DNA of 64,000 bases, taken from the NCBI RefSeq assembly GCF_020621385.1, contig NZ_JAESVA010000009.1:1-64000 (forward strand), given 5' to 3'. The first letter of the stretch is position 1. Every line of letters starts with the position of its first letter. A model generated the notes under the pieces. That model did no database searches and was not told the DNA's origin. It saw nothing but the letters and a program-made list of their open reading frames with translations. The position numbers and the translations under genes were made by a program. Below, in pieces: positions 28,661 through 37,370 of this stretch. This DNA is from Acidisoma cellulosilyticum. GTDB taxonomy: Bacteria > Pseudomonadota > Alphaproteobacteria > Acetobacterales > Acetobacteraceae.

Positions 28661-28676
28661 AGGAAGCCTTCTTTTT
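28659..28676 (+). terminator. Weak hairpin plus T5 between permease and amidase genes
   Basis: GAAGG-AAG-CCTTC followed at once by TTTTT, starting within the last codon of the permease. The stem is only five base pairs. It could act as a partial terminator or attenuator lowering expression of the downstream amidase and ATPase genes, or it may be chance. Confidence 0.3.
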
Positions 28677-28732
28677 GAAACAGGGTGCCCTGCGCAAAGA
28701 AGCAAAAACTTTCATTCCTCATGGAGCTTATC

Positions 28733-29407
28733 GTGATCATTAAAGCTGATCCTTATCCCTGGCCTTATGATGGCGTCATGTCGCCCGCCGACACCGCCTT
28801 GATCATCATCGATATGCAGATCGATTTCTGCGGCAAGGGCGGCTATGTCGACGCCATGGGCTATGATATCGCGCAGACCCAGGCGCCGATCGGACCGATC
28901 GGCAATGTGCTGACGGCGATGCGCGCGCGCGGCTATCACATCATCCATACCCGCGAAGGCCATCGGCCGGACCTGTCTGACCTTCCCGCCAATAAGCGCT
29001 GGCGGTCGCGCCAGATCGGCGCCGGCATCGGCGACCCCGGCCCCTGCGGGCGGATTCTGATCCGTGGCGAGCCGGGTTGGGAGATCATCCCCGAACTGGC
29101 ACCCTTGGAGGGCGAGCCGATCATCGACAAGCCGGGCAAGGGCAGTTTCTACGCGACCGATCTGGAACTGCTGCTGCGCGTGCGCGGCGTGCGCAATCTG
29201 ATCCTGACCGGCATCACCACCGATGTCTGCGTCCATACCACGATGCGGGACGCCAATGACCGAGGTTTCGAGTGCCTGCTGCTGGAGGATTGCTGTGCGG
29301 CGACGGATCGCGCCAATCATGATCACGCCGTCAAGATGATCAAGATGCAGGGTGGGGTCTTCGGCTCGGTCTCCAATTCCGTCGATTTTCTGGCAGGCAT
29401 GGCATGA
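28733..29407 (+). CDS. biuH: Biuret hydrolase-type cysteine amidase (isochorismatase superfamily)
   Basis: 224 residues from GTG 28,733, chosen because GGAG lies six bases before it; a longer GTG start 48 bases upstream lacks a site. The triad is visible: Asp27 (IDMQIDFC), Lys133 (DKPGKGSF), Cys166 ([15 protein letters not shown]), plus Gln206 (KMQGGVFGS). From memory, the Rhizobium leguminosarum biuret hydrolase has Asp36, Lys142, Cys175 and Gln215; the spacing is identical, and [25 protein letters not shown] and [10 protein letters not shown] also match. The reaction would be biuret to allophanate plus ammonia. It sits inside a nucleoside-type importer operon and overlaps the ATPase gene by four bases. 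The family is certain; biuret as the substrate is likely. Confidence 0.85.
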   Translation: MIIKADPYPWPYDGVMSPADTALIIIDMQIDFCGKGGYVDAMGYDIAQTQAPIGPIGNVLTAMRARGYHIIHTREGHRPDLSDLPANKRWRSRQIGAGIGDPGPCGRILIRGEPGWEIIPELAPLEGEPIIDKPGKGSFYATDLELLLRVRGVRNLILTGITTDVCVHTTMRDANDRGFECLLLEDCCAATDRANHDHAVKMIKMQGGVFGSVSNSVDFLAGMA

Positions 29408-30912
29408 GCGACGCCCCGGGGCTTGAGGTTGTCGGCGTCACCAAGCGTTTCGGGGATTTCGCAGCGCTGAGCGACGTCTCCCTCAGGCTCCATCCCGGCA
29501 CGGTGCATGCGCTGTTGGGAGAGAACGGGGCCGGCAAATCGACGCTCGTGAAATGCATCATGGGTTTCTATCACGCCGATGCGGGCGAGTTGCTGCTGGA
29601 CGGGCGGGAGATCAAGGTCGGCAATCCGCGCGACGCGCAGCAGGCCGGCATCGGCATGGTCTATCAGCATTTCACGCTCGTGCCGTCGATGACGATTTTG
29701 GAAAATCTCACCATGGGCCTGGGCTTTCGTCCGGGGCGGATCGACTGGAAGGTGGAACGCGCCAAGCTGACGGCCTTCCTGGACACGATGCCCTTCCGCG
29801 TGCCGATCGACCGCCCGGTCTCGTCGCTCGCTGCCGGTGAAAAGCAGAAGGCGGAAATCCTCAAGCAGCTTTACCTGCAGGCCAAGCTGCTGATCCTCGA
29901 TGAGCCGACATCCGTGCTGACGCCGCAGGAAGCGGATGAGATGCTGGGCCTGATCCGTTCCATGGCGACGGCAGGCCAACTCACCGTCCTCATCATCACC
30001 CATAAATTCCGTGAAGTGCTGGCCTTCGCGGATGAGGTGACGGTGCTGCGGCGTGGCAAGCAGGTCGGCGGCGGCAAGGTTTCCGAATTGTCCGTGCCGG
30101 AAATGGCAAGGCTGATGGTGGGCGATCAGGCGAGCCGTGACCATGCCGGGCGAGAGGAACGCGAACCGGGTGAGGTGATGTTGGCGCTGACGGGCGTTCA
30201 GGCGCTGGACGATGCCGGGGGACCGGCCTTGCAGGGTGTCGATCTTACGGTACGGCGCGGCGAGATCGTCGGTATCGCTGGGGTCTCGGGCAATGGGCAG
30301 ACGGCATTGGTGGAGGTATTGGGCGGGCAGCGCCGGCATCAGGGCGCGGTGACGGTCGGCGGCGAGCCCTTCGGCGCCACGCGGGAGGAGATCGCCCGCC
30401 ACAATTTCGCGCTGCTGCCGGAGGAGCCGCTGCGCAATGCCTGCGTCGGCCGCATGAGCGTGGGCGAGAACATGGCTTTCCGCAGCTTCGACCGCGCGCC
30501 GATCGGCTCCGGCGTCTGGGTCAAGCGCGGTGCGCTTCGTCGCCATGCGCGGGACTTGGTGGAGCGCTACAATGTCCGCACCACGGGGATCGACGCCCCG
30601 ATCATGACACTGTCGGGCGGCAATGTGCAGCGCGCGGTGCTGGGGCGCGAATTGTCGGGTGAGGTTGACGTTCTGGTCTGCGCCAATCCGGTCTTCGGGC
30701 TCGATTTCTCGGCGGTCGCCGATATCCATGGGCAGATCGTCGCTGCCCGCAATCGCGGTGCCGCCGTGCTGCTGGTCAGCGAAGACCTTGATGAATTGCT
30801 GGAATTGGCAGACCGCATTCTGGTGATGTCGGGTGGTGCGATCGTCTATGAGACGAAGCGTGAGAGCGCGGACCGGCAATCCATCGGGTTGCATATGGCC
30901 GGTCATGCATAA
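29404..30912 (+). CDS. ABC transporter ATP-binding protein with two ATPase domains (YufO/RbsA-like)
   Basis: 502 residues; ATGA overlap with the amidase stop. The first ATPase domain has Walker A GENGAGKS (39-46), Q-loop [13 protein letters not shown], signature [14 protein letters not shown] and Walker [16 protein letters not shown]. The second domain, from about residue 260, has a degenerate Walker A ([16 protein letters not shown], no Lys) with [15 protein letters not shown], the usual arrangement in this tandem class. It energises the two-permease importer. It is the last importer gene before the GntR regulator. Confidence 0.92.
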   Translation: MSDAPGLEVVGVTKRFGDFAALSDVSLRLHPGTVHALLGENGAGKSTLVKCIMGFYHADAGELLLDGREIKVGNPRDAQQAGIGMVYQHFTLVPSMTILENLTMGLGFRPGRIDWKVERAKLTAFLDTMPFRVPIDRPVSSLAAGEKQKAEILKQLYLQAKLLILDEPTSVLTPQEADEMLGLIRSMATAGQLTVLIITHKFREVLAFADEVTVLRRGKQVGGGKVSELSVPEMARLMVGDQASRDHAGREEREPGEVMLALTGVQALDDAGGPALQGVDLTVRRGEIVGIAGVSGNGQTALVEVLGGQRRHQGAVTVGGEPFGATREEIARHNFALLPEEPLRNACVGRMSVGENMAFRSFDRAPIGSGVWVKRGALRRHARDLVERYNVRTTGIDAPIMTLSGGNVQRAVLGRELSGEVDVLVCANPVFGLDFSAVADIHGQIVAARNRGAAVLLVSEDLDELLELADRILVMSGGAIVYETKRESADRQSIGLHMAGHA

Positions 30913-30972
30913 CGACCATGCTTGACCCCGAGCTAAGAAGCGTCACCATAACGCCCCGATTGGCGTGAGGAC

Positions 30973-31668
30973 ATGGTGACGACGACGAGACTGGGGGGCG
31001 CTGCCGCCCTCGTTTATCAGGAACTGATGGCGGATATCGCGGATTTTCGTCTTCTGCCCGGCGACCGCTTTACCGAGACGGACCTGTCCCACCGCTTTGG
31101 CGCGTCGCGGACGCCCATCCGCGATGCGTTGCTGCAATTGAAGCGCGACGGTTTCGTCGATGTGCGCTTCCGCAGCGGCTGGTTCGTCTGTCCCTTCGAT
31201 TTCCAGCGGTTCGATGAGTTGTATGAACTGCGCATGACCCTGGAAGTCGCGGCTTTCGAGCGGCTGTCGCGCGCGGAGCCGGAGATCAGATTGGCGGCGC
31301 TCGACCATCTTGATGCCATTTGGATAATCGATGAAAGCGCGCGGGAGACGGAGCCGCGACGGATGACGGAGTTGGACGAGGGCTTTCATTCCGGCATCGT
31401 GGAAGCTGCCGGCAATCGTGAAATGGCCATCATCCATCGCGAGATCACGGAAAAGATCCGCATCATCCGGCGGCTGGATTTTTTTAAAGATGCCCGTACC
31501 GCCGCCACCTACCGCGAACACGGCGAGCTGCTGCGCCTGTTGCGGCGCGGCGCTTTGAGTGAGGCGATCATCATGTTGCGGGCACATATCGAGGCAAGCA
31601 AGCTGGAAGTCCGCAAGATCACGCTGCATATGATGCATGAAGCGCGTCTGGGTGCGACGAAGTCGTGA
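30973..31668 (+). CDS. GntR family regulator with FCD ligand domain
   Basis: 231 residues; GTGAGGAC precedes the ATG. The N-terminal winged helix (residues 10-75) reads LMADIADFRLLPGDRFTETD then RFGASRTPIRDALLQL. The helical FCD domain includes RMTLEVAAFERL, the metal-ligand-like ELDEGFHSGIVEAAGN and a REHGELLRLLRRG end. It most likely represses or activates the preceding importer/amidase operon in response to its substrate or product. Confidence 0.9.
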   Translation: MVTTTRLGGAAALVYQELMADIADFRLLPGDRFTETDLSHRFGASRTPIRDALLQLKRDGFVDVRFRSGWFVCPFDFQRFDELYELRMTLEVAAFERLSRAEPEIRLAALDHLDAIWIIDESARETEPRRMTELDEGFHSGIVEAAGNREMAIIHREITEKIRIIRRLDFFKDARTAATYREHGELLRLLRRGALSEAIIMLRAHIEASKLEVRKITLHMMHEARLGATKS

Positions 31669-31691
31669 GCTGTGCTGGCGAAATCGGGTAG

Positions 31692-31723
31692 GTCCCCGGA
31701 CCGGGTCCGGGGACGACTTTTCT
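31692..31723 (+). terminator. Rho-independent terminator after the GntR gene
   Basis: A perfect 10-bp stem (GTCCCCGGAC, loop CGG, GTCCGGGGAC) followed by GACTTTTCTCT. It lies 24 bp after the GntR stop codon and closes the importer operon. It also faces the convergent SDR gene at 31,738. Confidence 0.8.
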
Positions 31724-31737
31724 CTCAAAAAGACTAA

Positions 31738-32628
31738 TCAACCAAAATAATGCTTGTTCAGATCTTCGAGAAGGCCGATCTCGCGCGGCTGCCAGCCCAG
31801 CGTCTCCCGCGTCCATTGGCTGGTGGTTGGAATATCCATCTGCGCGAAGGGGGCGAACCAGGTGAAATGGGCTGCCGCCGCGTCACCCGACAGGCTTTTC
31901 ACCGGCAGGCCGAGGCGGTTGCCGATCAAGGTCGCAATCTCGCGGAACGGCACGCCCCTTTCATCCGTCGCATGATAGCGCGCGCCGGCTGTCCCTTTCT
32001 CCAGCGCCAGCCGATACAGCCTTGCCGCATCCAGGCGATGCACGCCCGGCCAAAGATTGTCGCCCGCACCGAGATAGGCGGAGATGCCTTTTTCCCGCGC
32101 CATGCCGATGATCATGGGCACGAAGCCATGGTCGCCCTTGTCATGGGTCGAGGGAGCCAGGCGCATCACCATGCTGCGCACGCCCTGCGTCGCGAAATCC
32201 GCGACGGCTTCCTCGGAAACAGCGCGCGGATGCCGATGCGGTGCGTCCGCGATCACCGTCTCCTCGCTGATCAGCTTCAGGCCGGAAAATAGCCCGATGC
32301 CCGAGGTGACGACCAGCGGCTTGCCGGTGCCGGCGAGGGCCGCGCCCATGGCGGTGACGACGCGCCCGTCCGTCACGCAATTGTCCAGGAACTTGGAAAA
32401 GTCGTGGTTAAACGCCAGATGCGCCACGCCGTCCGTGCTGGCGGCGGCCTGCGCCATGCCCTCCGGGTCCTCCAGGCTGCCGCGAAAAACCTCGGCGCCC
32501 ATGGCGGCAACCTTGGCGGCACCGTCATCGCTGCGGGCCATGCCGAGCACCTGATGCCCGGCGCCGAGAAGTTCCTGCGTGACGGCGGACCCCACGAAGC
32601 CGCTGGCGCCGGTGACGAAATATCGCAT
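31738..32628 (-). CDS. Extended SDR / NAD-dependent epimerase-dehydratase family protein
   Basis: 296 residues from the second ATG (32,628), which has GGGGAG seven bases upstream; the first ATG is only one base from that site. The nucleotide-binding motif TGASGFVGSAV (6-16) opens the Rossmann fold and RRAVSEEAVADF-like helices follow. The catalytic Tyr-x3-Lys is not obvious, so it may belong to the atypical NmrA-like/DUF1731-like branch. It is divergent from an AraC regulator 120 bp away, its probable controller. Confidence 0.85.
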   Translation of the reverse strand: MRYFVTGASGFVGSAVTQELLGAGHQVLGMARSDDGAAKVAAMGAEVFRGSLEDPEGMAQAAASTDGVAHLAFNHDFSKFLDNCVTDGRVVTAMGAALAGTGKPLVVTSGIGLFSGLKLISEETVIADAPHRHPRAVSEEAVADFATQGVRSMVMRLAPSTHDKGDHGFVPMIIGMAREKGISAYLGAGDNLWPGVHRLDAARLYRLALEKGTAGARYHATDERGVPFREIATLIGNRLGLPVKSLSGDAAAAHFTWFAPFAQMDIPTTSQWTRETLGWQPREIGLLEDLNKHYFG

Positions 32629-32749
32629 GATCATGCTCCCCGATCGTTTGCTTGAGCCTGGATAGACCCGCGGGCTGGATACGATCTATGCTGTAGCGTC
32701 CGGTTTATCTTTGTGATCGTCCAGACCGGTTCAATGATCGAGAGGCCGA

Positions 32750-33730
32750 ATGGACCCGCTATCCGACGTGCTGTCCCTGCTGAAACCGCAGAATTACCTG
32801 TCGAGCGGCATGGCGGCCGAGGGCGCATGGTCGCTCGTATTTCCCGATCAGGGCGAGAGCATCAAATGCGGCGCCGTCGTTTCCGGCGGCTGTTGGCTGG
32901 CTCTGACGGATGGCGGCGGCGAGGTCTATCTGGAAGAAGGCGATGCCTTCCTGCTACCGAGCGGCCGCAGCTTTCGCATCTGCACCGATCGCGCGCTACC
33001 GCCGGTCGATGCCTTGTCCATCTTCAAGCGTCAGGGCAATCAGGCCGGGCGGGGCAGCGTGACAAGGATTGCCGGTGCGATGCTGCCGGGCCAGGATCAG
33101 GCGCCGGTCTCCCTCGTTTCCAGCCGCTTCACCCTGGCCGGCAAGCACGCGCATCTGCTGCTGCGCATGCTGCCGTCGATCGTCCATATCCGGCATGACC
33201 GGCAGGGCGACCTGCGTTGGGCGGTGGAGCGTATGATGCAGGAATTGCGCGAACCGCAGCCGGGCGGTTTTCTCATCATCGAACATCTGGCGCATATGAT
33301 TCTGGTCCAGGCCCTGCGGCAGCATATGCGGGACAAGCGTTCCACCAGCGTCGGCTGGCTATTCGCGCTGACGGACCCGCAGATCGGCGCCGCCATGAAC
33401 GCCATGCACGAAGATCCTGCCCGGCGCTGGACTTTGGATCAGCTGGCCGCCTTGGTCGGCATGTCGCGCTCCCGCTTCGCGCAGACATTCAAGGAGACGG
33501 TGGGCAGCGCGCCGATGGATTACATGGCGCGCTGGCGCATGCTGCTGGCGGGCGAGAGGCTGACGCAGTCGGGCGAGCCGGTCTCGGTCATTGCCTTGTC
33601 ACTCGGCTACCAGTCCGAAAGCGCCTTCAGCACCGCCTTCAAGCGCATCATGGGGTCTTCGCCACGCGACTATGGCCGCGCAACCGCTGAAACGATCCTA
33701 TTGCCGGATCAGTTCGGTCTCGTTTCCTGA
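32750..33730 (+). CDS. AraC family regulator with cupin-type N-terminus
   Basis: 326 residues, with GAGAGG before the ATG. Residues 1-190 form the AraC_N_2-type sensing domain (SLVFPDQGESIKCGAVVSGG, YLEEGDAFLLPSGRSFRIC). Residues 215-310 are the double helix-turn-helix: RRWTLDQLAALVGMSRSRFA followed by SVIALSLGYQSESAFSTAFK. It is divergent from the SDR gene at 31,738, the usual arrangement for an AraC regulator and the oxidoreductase it induces. The NTF2-like gene downstream may be co-transcribed. Confidence 0.9.
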   Translation: MDPLSDVLSLLKPQNYLSSGMAAEGAWSLVFPDQGESIKCGAVVSGGCWLALTDGGGEVYLEEGDAFLLPSGRSFRICTDRALPPVDALSIFKRQGNQAGRGSVTRIAGAMLPGQDQAPVSLVSSRFTLAGKHAHLLLRMLPSIVHIRHDRQGDLRWAVERMMQELREPQPGGFLIIEHLAHMILVQALRQHMRDKRSTSVGWLFALTDPQIGAAMNAMHEDPARRWTLDQLAALVGMSRSRFAQTFKETVGSAPMDYMARWRMLLAGERLTQSGEPVSVIALSLGYQSESAFSTAFKRIMGSSPRDYGRATAETILLPDQFGLVS

Positions 33731-33815
33731 TGGGATGTCTGCTCTGCTTGGCGCCCTGCTTGCTTCGGGCCGTCACCGCCTGTTTGCATGGGTCTCTCGA
33801 AAAGGAGAATAGAAG

Positions 33816-34289
33816 ATGGACGCCGAACGCCCGCCGCTGCCGCCCTACCTGACGCCGGAGGATGCGGCGCGCAAAGCCCGCGGCGCCGAGGACGCCTGGA
33901 ACAGCCGTGACCCGGCCCGTGTGGCACTGGCCTATACGGCCGATTGCCATTGGCGCAACCGGGGGGAATTCATCAAGGGCCGCCCGGAGATCGAGGCTTT
34001 TCTCACCCGCAAATGGCAAAAGGAACTGGACTATCGGCTGATCAAGGAAGTCTGGGCCTATACGGATGACCGGATCGCCGTGCGCTTCGCTTATGAATGG
34101 CATGACGACAGCGGCAATTGGTTCCGGTCCTACGGCAATGAGAATTGGGAATTCGATGCACGCGGGCTGATGCAGCGTCGCATTGCCAGCATCAACGACC
34201 TGCCGATCAAGGAGGCCGACCGGCTGTTCCATTGGCCGCTGGGCCGCAGGCCAGATGACCATCCGGGTCTCACCGATCTTGGATTGTAG
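33816..34289 (+). CDS. DUF1348 / nuclear transport factor 2-like protein
   Basis: 157 residues; AAAGGAG eight bases before the ATG. The SnoaL/NTF2-like cone fold is indicated by [57 protein letters not shown] and [18 protein letters not shown]1348 proteins of this length are common and usually uncharacterised. It lies 86 bp after the AraC gene in the same direction. It converges on the glycosyltransferase at 34,295 with only five bases between stops, so no separate terminator fits there. Confidence 0.88.
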   Translation: MDAERPPLPPYLTPEDAARKARGAEDAWNSRDPARVALAYTADCHWRNRGEFIKGRPEIEAFLTRKWQKELDYRLIKEVWAYTDDRIAVRFAYEWHDDSGNWFRSYGNENWEFDARGLMQRRIASINDLPIKEADRLFHWPLGRRPDDHPGLTDLGL

Positions 34290-34294
34290 CCGGC

Positions 34295-34984
34295 TCAGCG
34301 CCGGTCTGCGGCCACGCGCAGAAAGGTGCTGACGATCTTGGTGCCGGCCTTCATCGTGCCTTGGAGTGAGCCCGCGACTTTCGATTGCCCGCCGGCGCGG
34401 CAGCGATAGGGCATCGGCACTTCCAGAATGCGCAGATGCGCCCGCGCGGCGCGCATCTGCATTTCGATATTCCAGCCATAGGTCATTTCGCGCAGGGCCA
34501 GACTGTCCAAGGCGGTGCGGCTGATGGCGCGGAAGGCGCACATATCGGTATAGCGCTTGCCGTAGAGCGCACCCATGCCGAAGCCCGCCATCCGGCCGGC
34601 CAGAACCTGATGCCACAGCATCGCCCCAGGGTCGCGCGCGCCTTCGGTGCGGGAGGCGAGAACGAAATCCTGTGCGCCTGCCAGAACCGGGTCCGCGATG
34701 CGGGCGATCAGATCACCCCGATCGGCACCGTCCCCATCCATGAAGACGATCACGCGGCTGCTGGGCAGGGCCGCCGCCGCGCCCATGGCGCAGGCCCGGC
34801 CGTAGCCGCGCCCGGCGTCCAGCACGCGCGCACCGGCGGCAGCGGCGATCTGTTGCGTGCCGTCGCGGCTGCCGCCGTCGGCGACGATGATATCGCCCCG
34901 ATATTCAGCCGGAATTTCCCGGACAACGGCGCCGATGCTTTCGGCCTCGTTGAAGACCGGGATGACGAGGGTTACAGGCTCCAT
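34295..34984 (-). CDS. Family 2 glycosyltransferase (dolichyl-phosphate mannosyltransferase-like)
   Basis: 229 residues from ATG 34,984, which lies inside the end of the radical SAM gene (13-base overlap), implying coupling. The GT-A motifs are clear: LVIPVFNEAESIGAVV, IIVADGGSRDGT, VIVFMDGDGADRGDL, DFVLASRT, and the acceptor-side SLALREMTYGWNIEMQMRA ending in VPMPYRCRAGGQSKV. This pattern is that of polyprenyl-phosphate sugar synthases or UPF0104-linked GT2 enzymes. It is the last gene of a four-gene minus-strand operon. Confidence 0.88.
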   Translation of the reverse strand: MEPVTLVIPVFNEAESIGAVVREIPAEYRGDIIVADGGSRDGTQQIAAAAGARVLDAGRGYGRACAMGAAAALPSSRVIVFMDGDGADRGDLIARIADPVLAGAQDFVLASRTEGARDPGAMLWHQVLAGRMAGFGMGALYGKRYTDMCAFRAISRTALDSLALREMTYGWNIEMQMRAARAHLRILEVPMPYRCRAGGQSKVAGSLQGTMKAGTKIVSTFLRVAADRR

Positions 34985-36027
34985 CGCATACCGCAATTCT
35001 GGCAAGGGGCGGGGGGCGCGTCGGACAGCAGACTGTCACGGAAGTCGCGATAGGCGTCCCCGTTCCAGATTTCGCGCAGATCCTGCTGGGTTGCGTCGCC
35101 AAGCGTGTAATTGCTGTAGCCGCGCACCGAGAAAGGGGCGATGCAGCAGGGCAGCGCGCGGCCATGGGCGGTGAAATACATCAACGACCAAGGCCGGCGG
35201 CAGGTCGACCAGGCCTTATCCTCCGCCTGTCGCTTCAGGCTCAGCCCCGGCTCCGTCGCGCCAGAGGCGTCGAGCGTGACGCCGAGCGGGATGGCCAGTG
35301 CCTGCGCGGCCTCGATCGCTATCCGTTCTTCGTCCTGCGTGCTTTCGAACAGCGAATTGGCGGCCGTCGCCATGCCATAGCCTTGCTCGTCAAACACCAG
35401 GCGCTGCAGATGCACTTCCGTAATGCCCATCTGTGCCGCGAGACGCACGAAGGCCGGCAATTGGTCGACCGTTTCCTTCAGGCCCGTCAGCCAAAGCGAG
35501 ACGCGCGGCGTGGTCGCGCCCACCTGCTTCTGGTAGGCGATGAACTTGCCGACATCGCGGACGATGCGATTGAAGAAATCCTTGCCGCGCACGCGGGCAT
35601 AGGACTCGCGGTCGGCGGCATCCAGCGACACGCGCAACTCGTCCAGCCCGGTATCGATCAATTCCTGAAAGCGCTTCGGCTGCATCAAAGTGCCGTTGGT
35701 ATTGAACAGCACATAGGTGCCGCGATCCTTCAGATAGCGGATCATCTGCGGCAGGTTCTGCACCAGCATCGGCTCGCCCACGCCATGCATGACGACACGC
35801 GCGACATTTGGGACCTGGTCGACGATCTTGGTGAACAGCTCCCAGCTCATATCCGCCGGGGGTTCCAATTCCTCGAAAGTGCGCGGGCAGGTTTCGCACA
35901 GAAGATTGCAGCGGTTCGTCACCTCCAGATAAAGGCAGACGGGTGGTGCCGCGGCGACGGCGGAGCGCTTGGCGTCGATCTCCTCGAAATAGCGGCGGGG
36001 GTCTTTCAGCGCGACGGAAGCGGACAT
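34972..36027 (-). CDS. Radical SAM protein with SPASM-type C-terminus
   Basis: 351 residues; GGAGAG six bases before the ATG. The [4Fe-4S] motif CNLLCETC supplies Cys40, Cys44 and Cys47. MHGVGEPMLVQNLP and FNTNGTLM are the usual core strands. The C-terminus carries further cysteines (STCRRPW, ALPCCIAPF, PPAPCQNCGM) typical of a SPASM auxiliary cluster. It sits between two glycosyltransferases in one operon and overlaps both. The substrate is unknown; a sugar- or lipid-linked modification is a guess from context. Confidence 0.88.
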   Translation of the reverse strand: MSASVALKDPRRYFEEIDAKRSAVAAAPPVCLYLEVTNRCNLLCETCPRTFEELEPPADMSWELFTKIVDQVPNVARVVMHGVGEPMLVQNLPQMIRYLKDRGTYVLFNTNGTLMQPKRFQELIDTGLDELRVSLDAADRESYARVRGKDFFNRIVRDVGKFIAYQKQVGATTPRVSLWLTGLKETVDQLPAFVRLAAQMGITEVHLQRLVFDEQGYGMATAANSLFESTQDEERIAIEAAQALAIPLGVTLDASGATEPGLSLKRQAEDKAWSTCRRPWSLMYFTAHGRALPCCIAPFSVRGYSNYTLGDATQQDLREIWNGDAYRDFRDSLLSDAPPAPCQNCGMRWSL

Positions 36028-37370
36028 GACATCTCTCCGGATTGGGGTGGCACGCGTCGCGATGCGCTACGCCGCCGATAAAGGTCGAACAGCAGCATGG
36101 CGGCCGCCGGCAGGTAGATGAGGGAAGGCCAAAGGAAGCGATCATGCGGGATCGGCCCGATGATCAGCAGCAGGGGCGCGGTCGCGAGCCAGAGCAGAGC
36201 GGCCGAGGGGGCGACCACCGCCGGCAGCGCGAGCCAGGCGAAATACCAGTGATAATGGGCGCTGATGGCGACCATGGTGACGGCGGCCAGAAGGCCGGCA
36301 TCCTGGCACAGACGTTGGGCGTCATTCTGGGGCAAGGACCGGCGCAGAAGCCAAATCGCGAGAGTGCCGAATATCAGGACCATGCCGAGCGCGTAGAGTT
36401 TCGCGGCATAGGCGGGCAGGGTTGTAAACTCACCCAATCCCGCCAGCAGCCAGATGCCGGACCCGCTGTCCAGACCTTCTTCTGACCCATAGGTCGGCAG
36501 GAAGCCCAGAACATGCTTACCCGCGCCTATGTAGACGGCATAGGCGGCCAGGATGACGGCGAGCCCAGCGAGCGTCGGCCGCCAGAACCGTCCGCCGCGC
36601 AACAGGGCGGGCGCGACGACGATCGGCAGAAACTTTGCCATCACGGCGCCAGCCAGCGCCGCCCCGGCCCATCCGTCGAGACGTCTTGCGCGCAGCAGCA
36701 AAGCGAGGCCCAGGAAGCCGACCGCGATGGCATCGACATGCCCGTCACTCGCGAAGGACCAAAGAGCGAGCGGATTCCAAGCATAGATCAGAATCCGCTC
36801 TCGCGGCAGGCCGGCGAGCGGCAGCAGCCAAAGCAGGGCGGCGATGCCGAGCGCTTCGCAGGCGAGCATCGCCAGACGAATGCCGTTCACGCTGTCCCAC
36901 AGCCGCCCGGCGACGCCGAAGATCATTTCCGCGACGGGCGGATAGATGGTGCGCGCATATTCCTTGCGGTTGATATGCGGATAGACGGTGTCGTCACGCA
37001 GAGCGGCCAATCTCGGGTCGACCGGAATATAGCGATAGGGATTGATCCCGGCCGCCTGCACACGCCCGTCCCAGACATAGCGATAGATGTCGGTGGAGAG
37101 CATCGGTGGTGTCGTCAGCAGCGCAAGGCGCAGAAGCGCCGCGATGCCAAGCACCAGCCACACTGTCTGCCTGGGCCAGTTGCCGCGCTGTACAAGGAAC
37201 ACAGCGCCGAAATAGACGGCCGCACTGACGCCGAGAAGGCCGACCAGCAGACCGAGCCGTGCCACATGGGCGCCGCGCGCGATGGCCGGTGGATCGATAC
37301 AAAGGCCCGCGACCGTCAGCGCGAGCAATGCCAGTCCAAGACCCGAGAGAAGGCAAAGCCGTTTCGTCAT
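36006..37370 (-). CDS. Polytopic GT-C type glycosyltransferase (DUF2029/GT87-like)
   Basis: 454 residues with about eleven hydrophobic segments. The periplasmic catalytic loop motif reads STDIYRYVWDGRVQAAGINP, typical of mannosyltransferases that use a polyprenyl-phosphate sugar, followed by KEYARTIYPPVAEMIF. A second motif, YAWNPLALWSFASDGHVDAI, is also typical. It overlaps the upstream gene by ATGA and the downstream radical SAM gene by 22 bases. With the GT2 enzyme two genes away it could form a lipid-sugar synthesis and transfer pair. Confidence 0.87.
   Translation of the reverse strand: MTKRLCLLSGLGLALLALTVAGLCIDPPAIARGAHVARLGLLVGLLGVSAAVYFGAVFLVQRGNWPRQTVWLVLGIAALLRLALLTTPPMLSTDIYRYVWDGRVQAAGINPYRYIPVDPRLAALRDDTVYPHINRKEYARTIYPPVAEMIFGVAGRLWDSVNGIRLAMLACEALGIAALLWLLPLAGLPRERILIYAWNPLALWSFASDGHVDAIAVGFLGLALLLRARRLDGWAGAALAGAVMAKFLPIVVAPALLRGGRFWRPTLAGLAVILAAYAVYIGAGKHVLGFLPTYGSEEGLDSGSGIWLLAGLGEFTTLPAYAAKLYALGMVLIFGTLAIWLLRRSLPQNDAQRLCQDAGLLAAVTMVAISAHYHWYFAWLALPAVVAPSAALLWLATAPLLLIIGPIPHDRFLWPSLIYLPAAAMLLFDLYRRRSASRRVPPQSGEMSCPLPSR

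Noticed and set aside
29404-30912. Missing Walker A lysine in the second ATPase domain as a defect
   Set aside because: Degenerate second nucleotide sites are normal in this tandem YufO/RbsA class.
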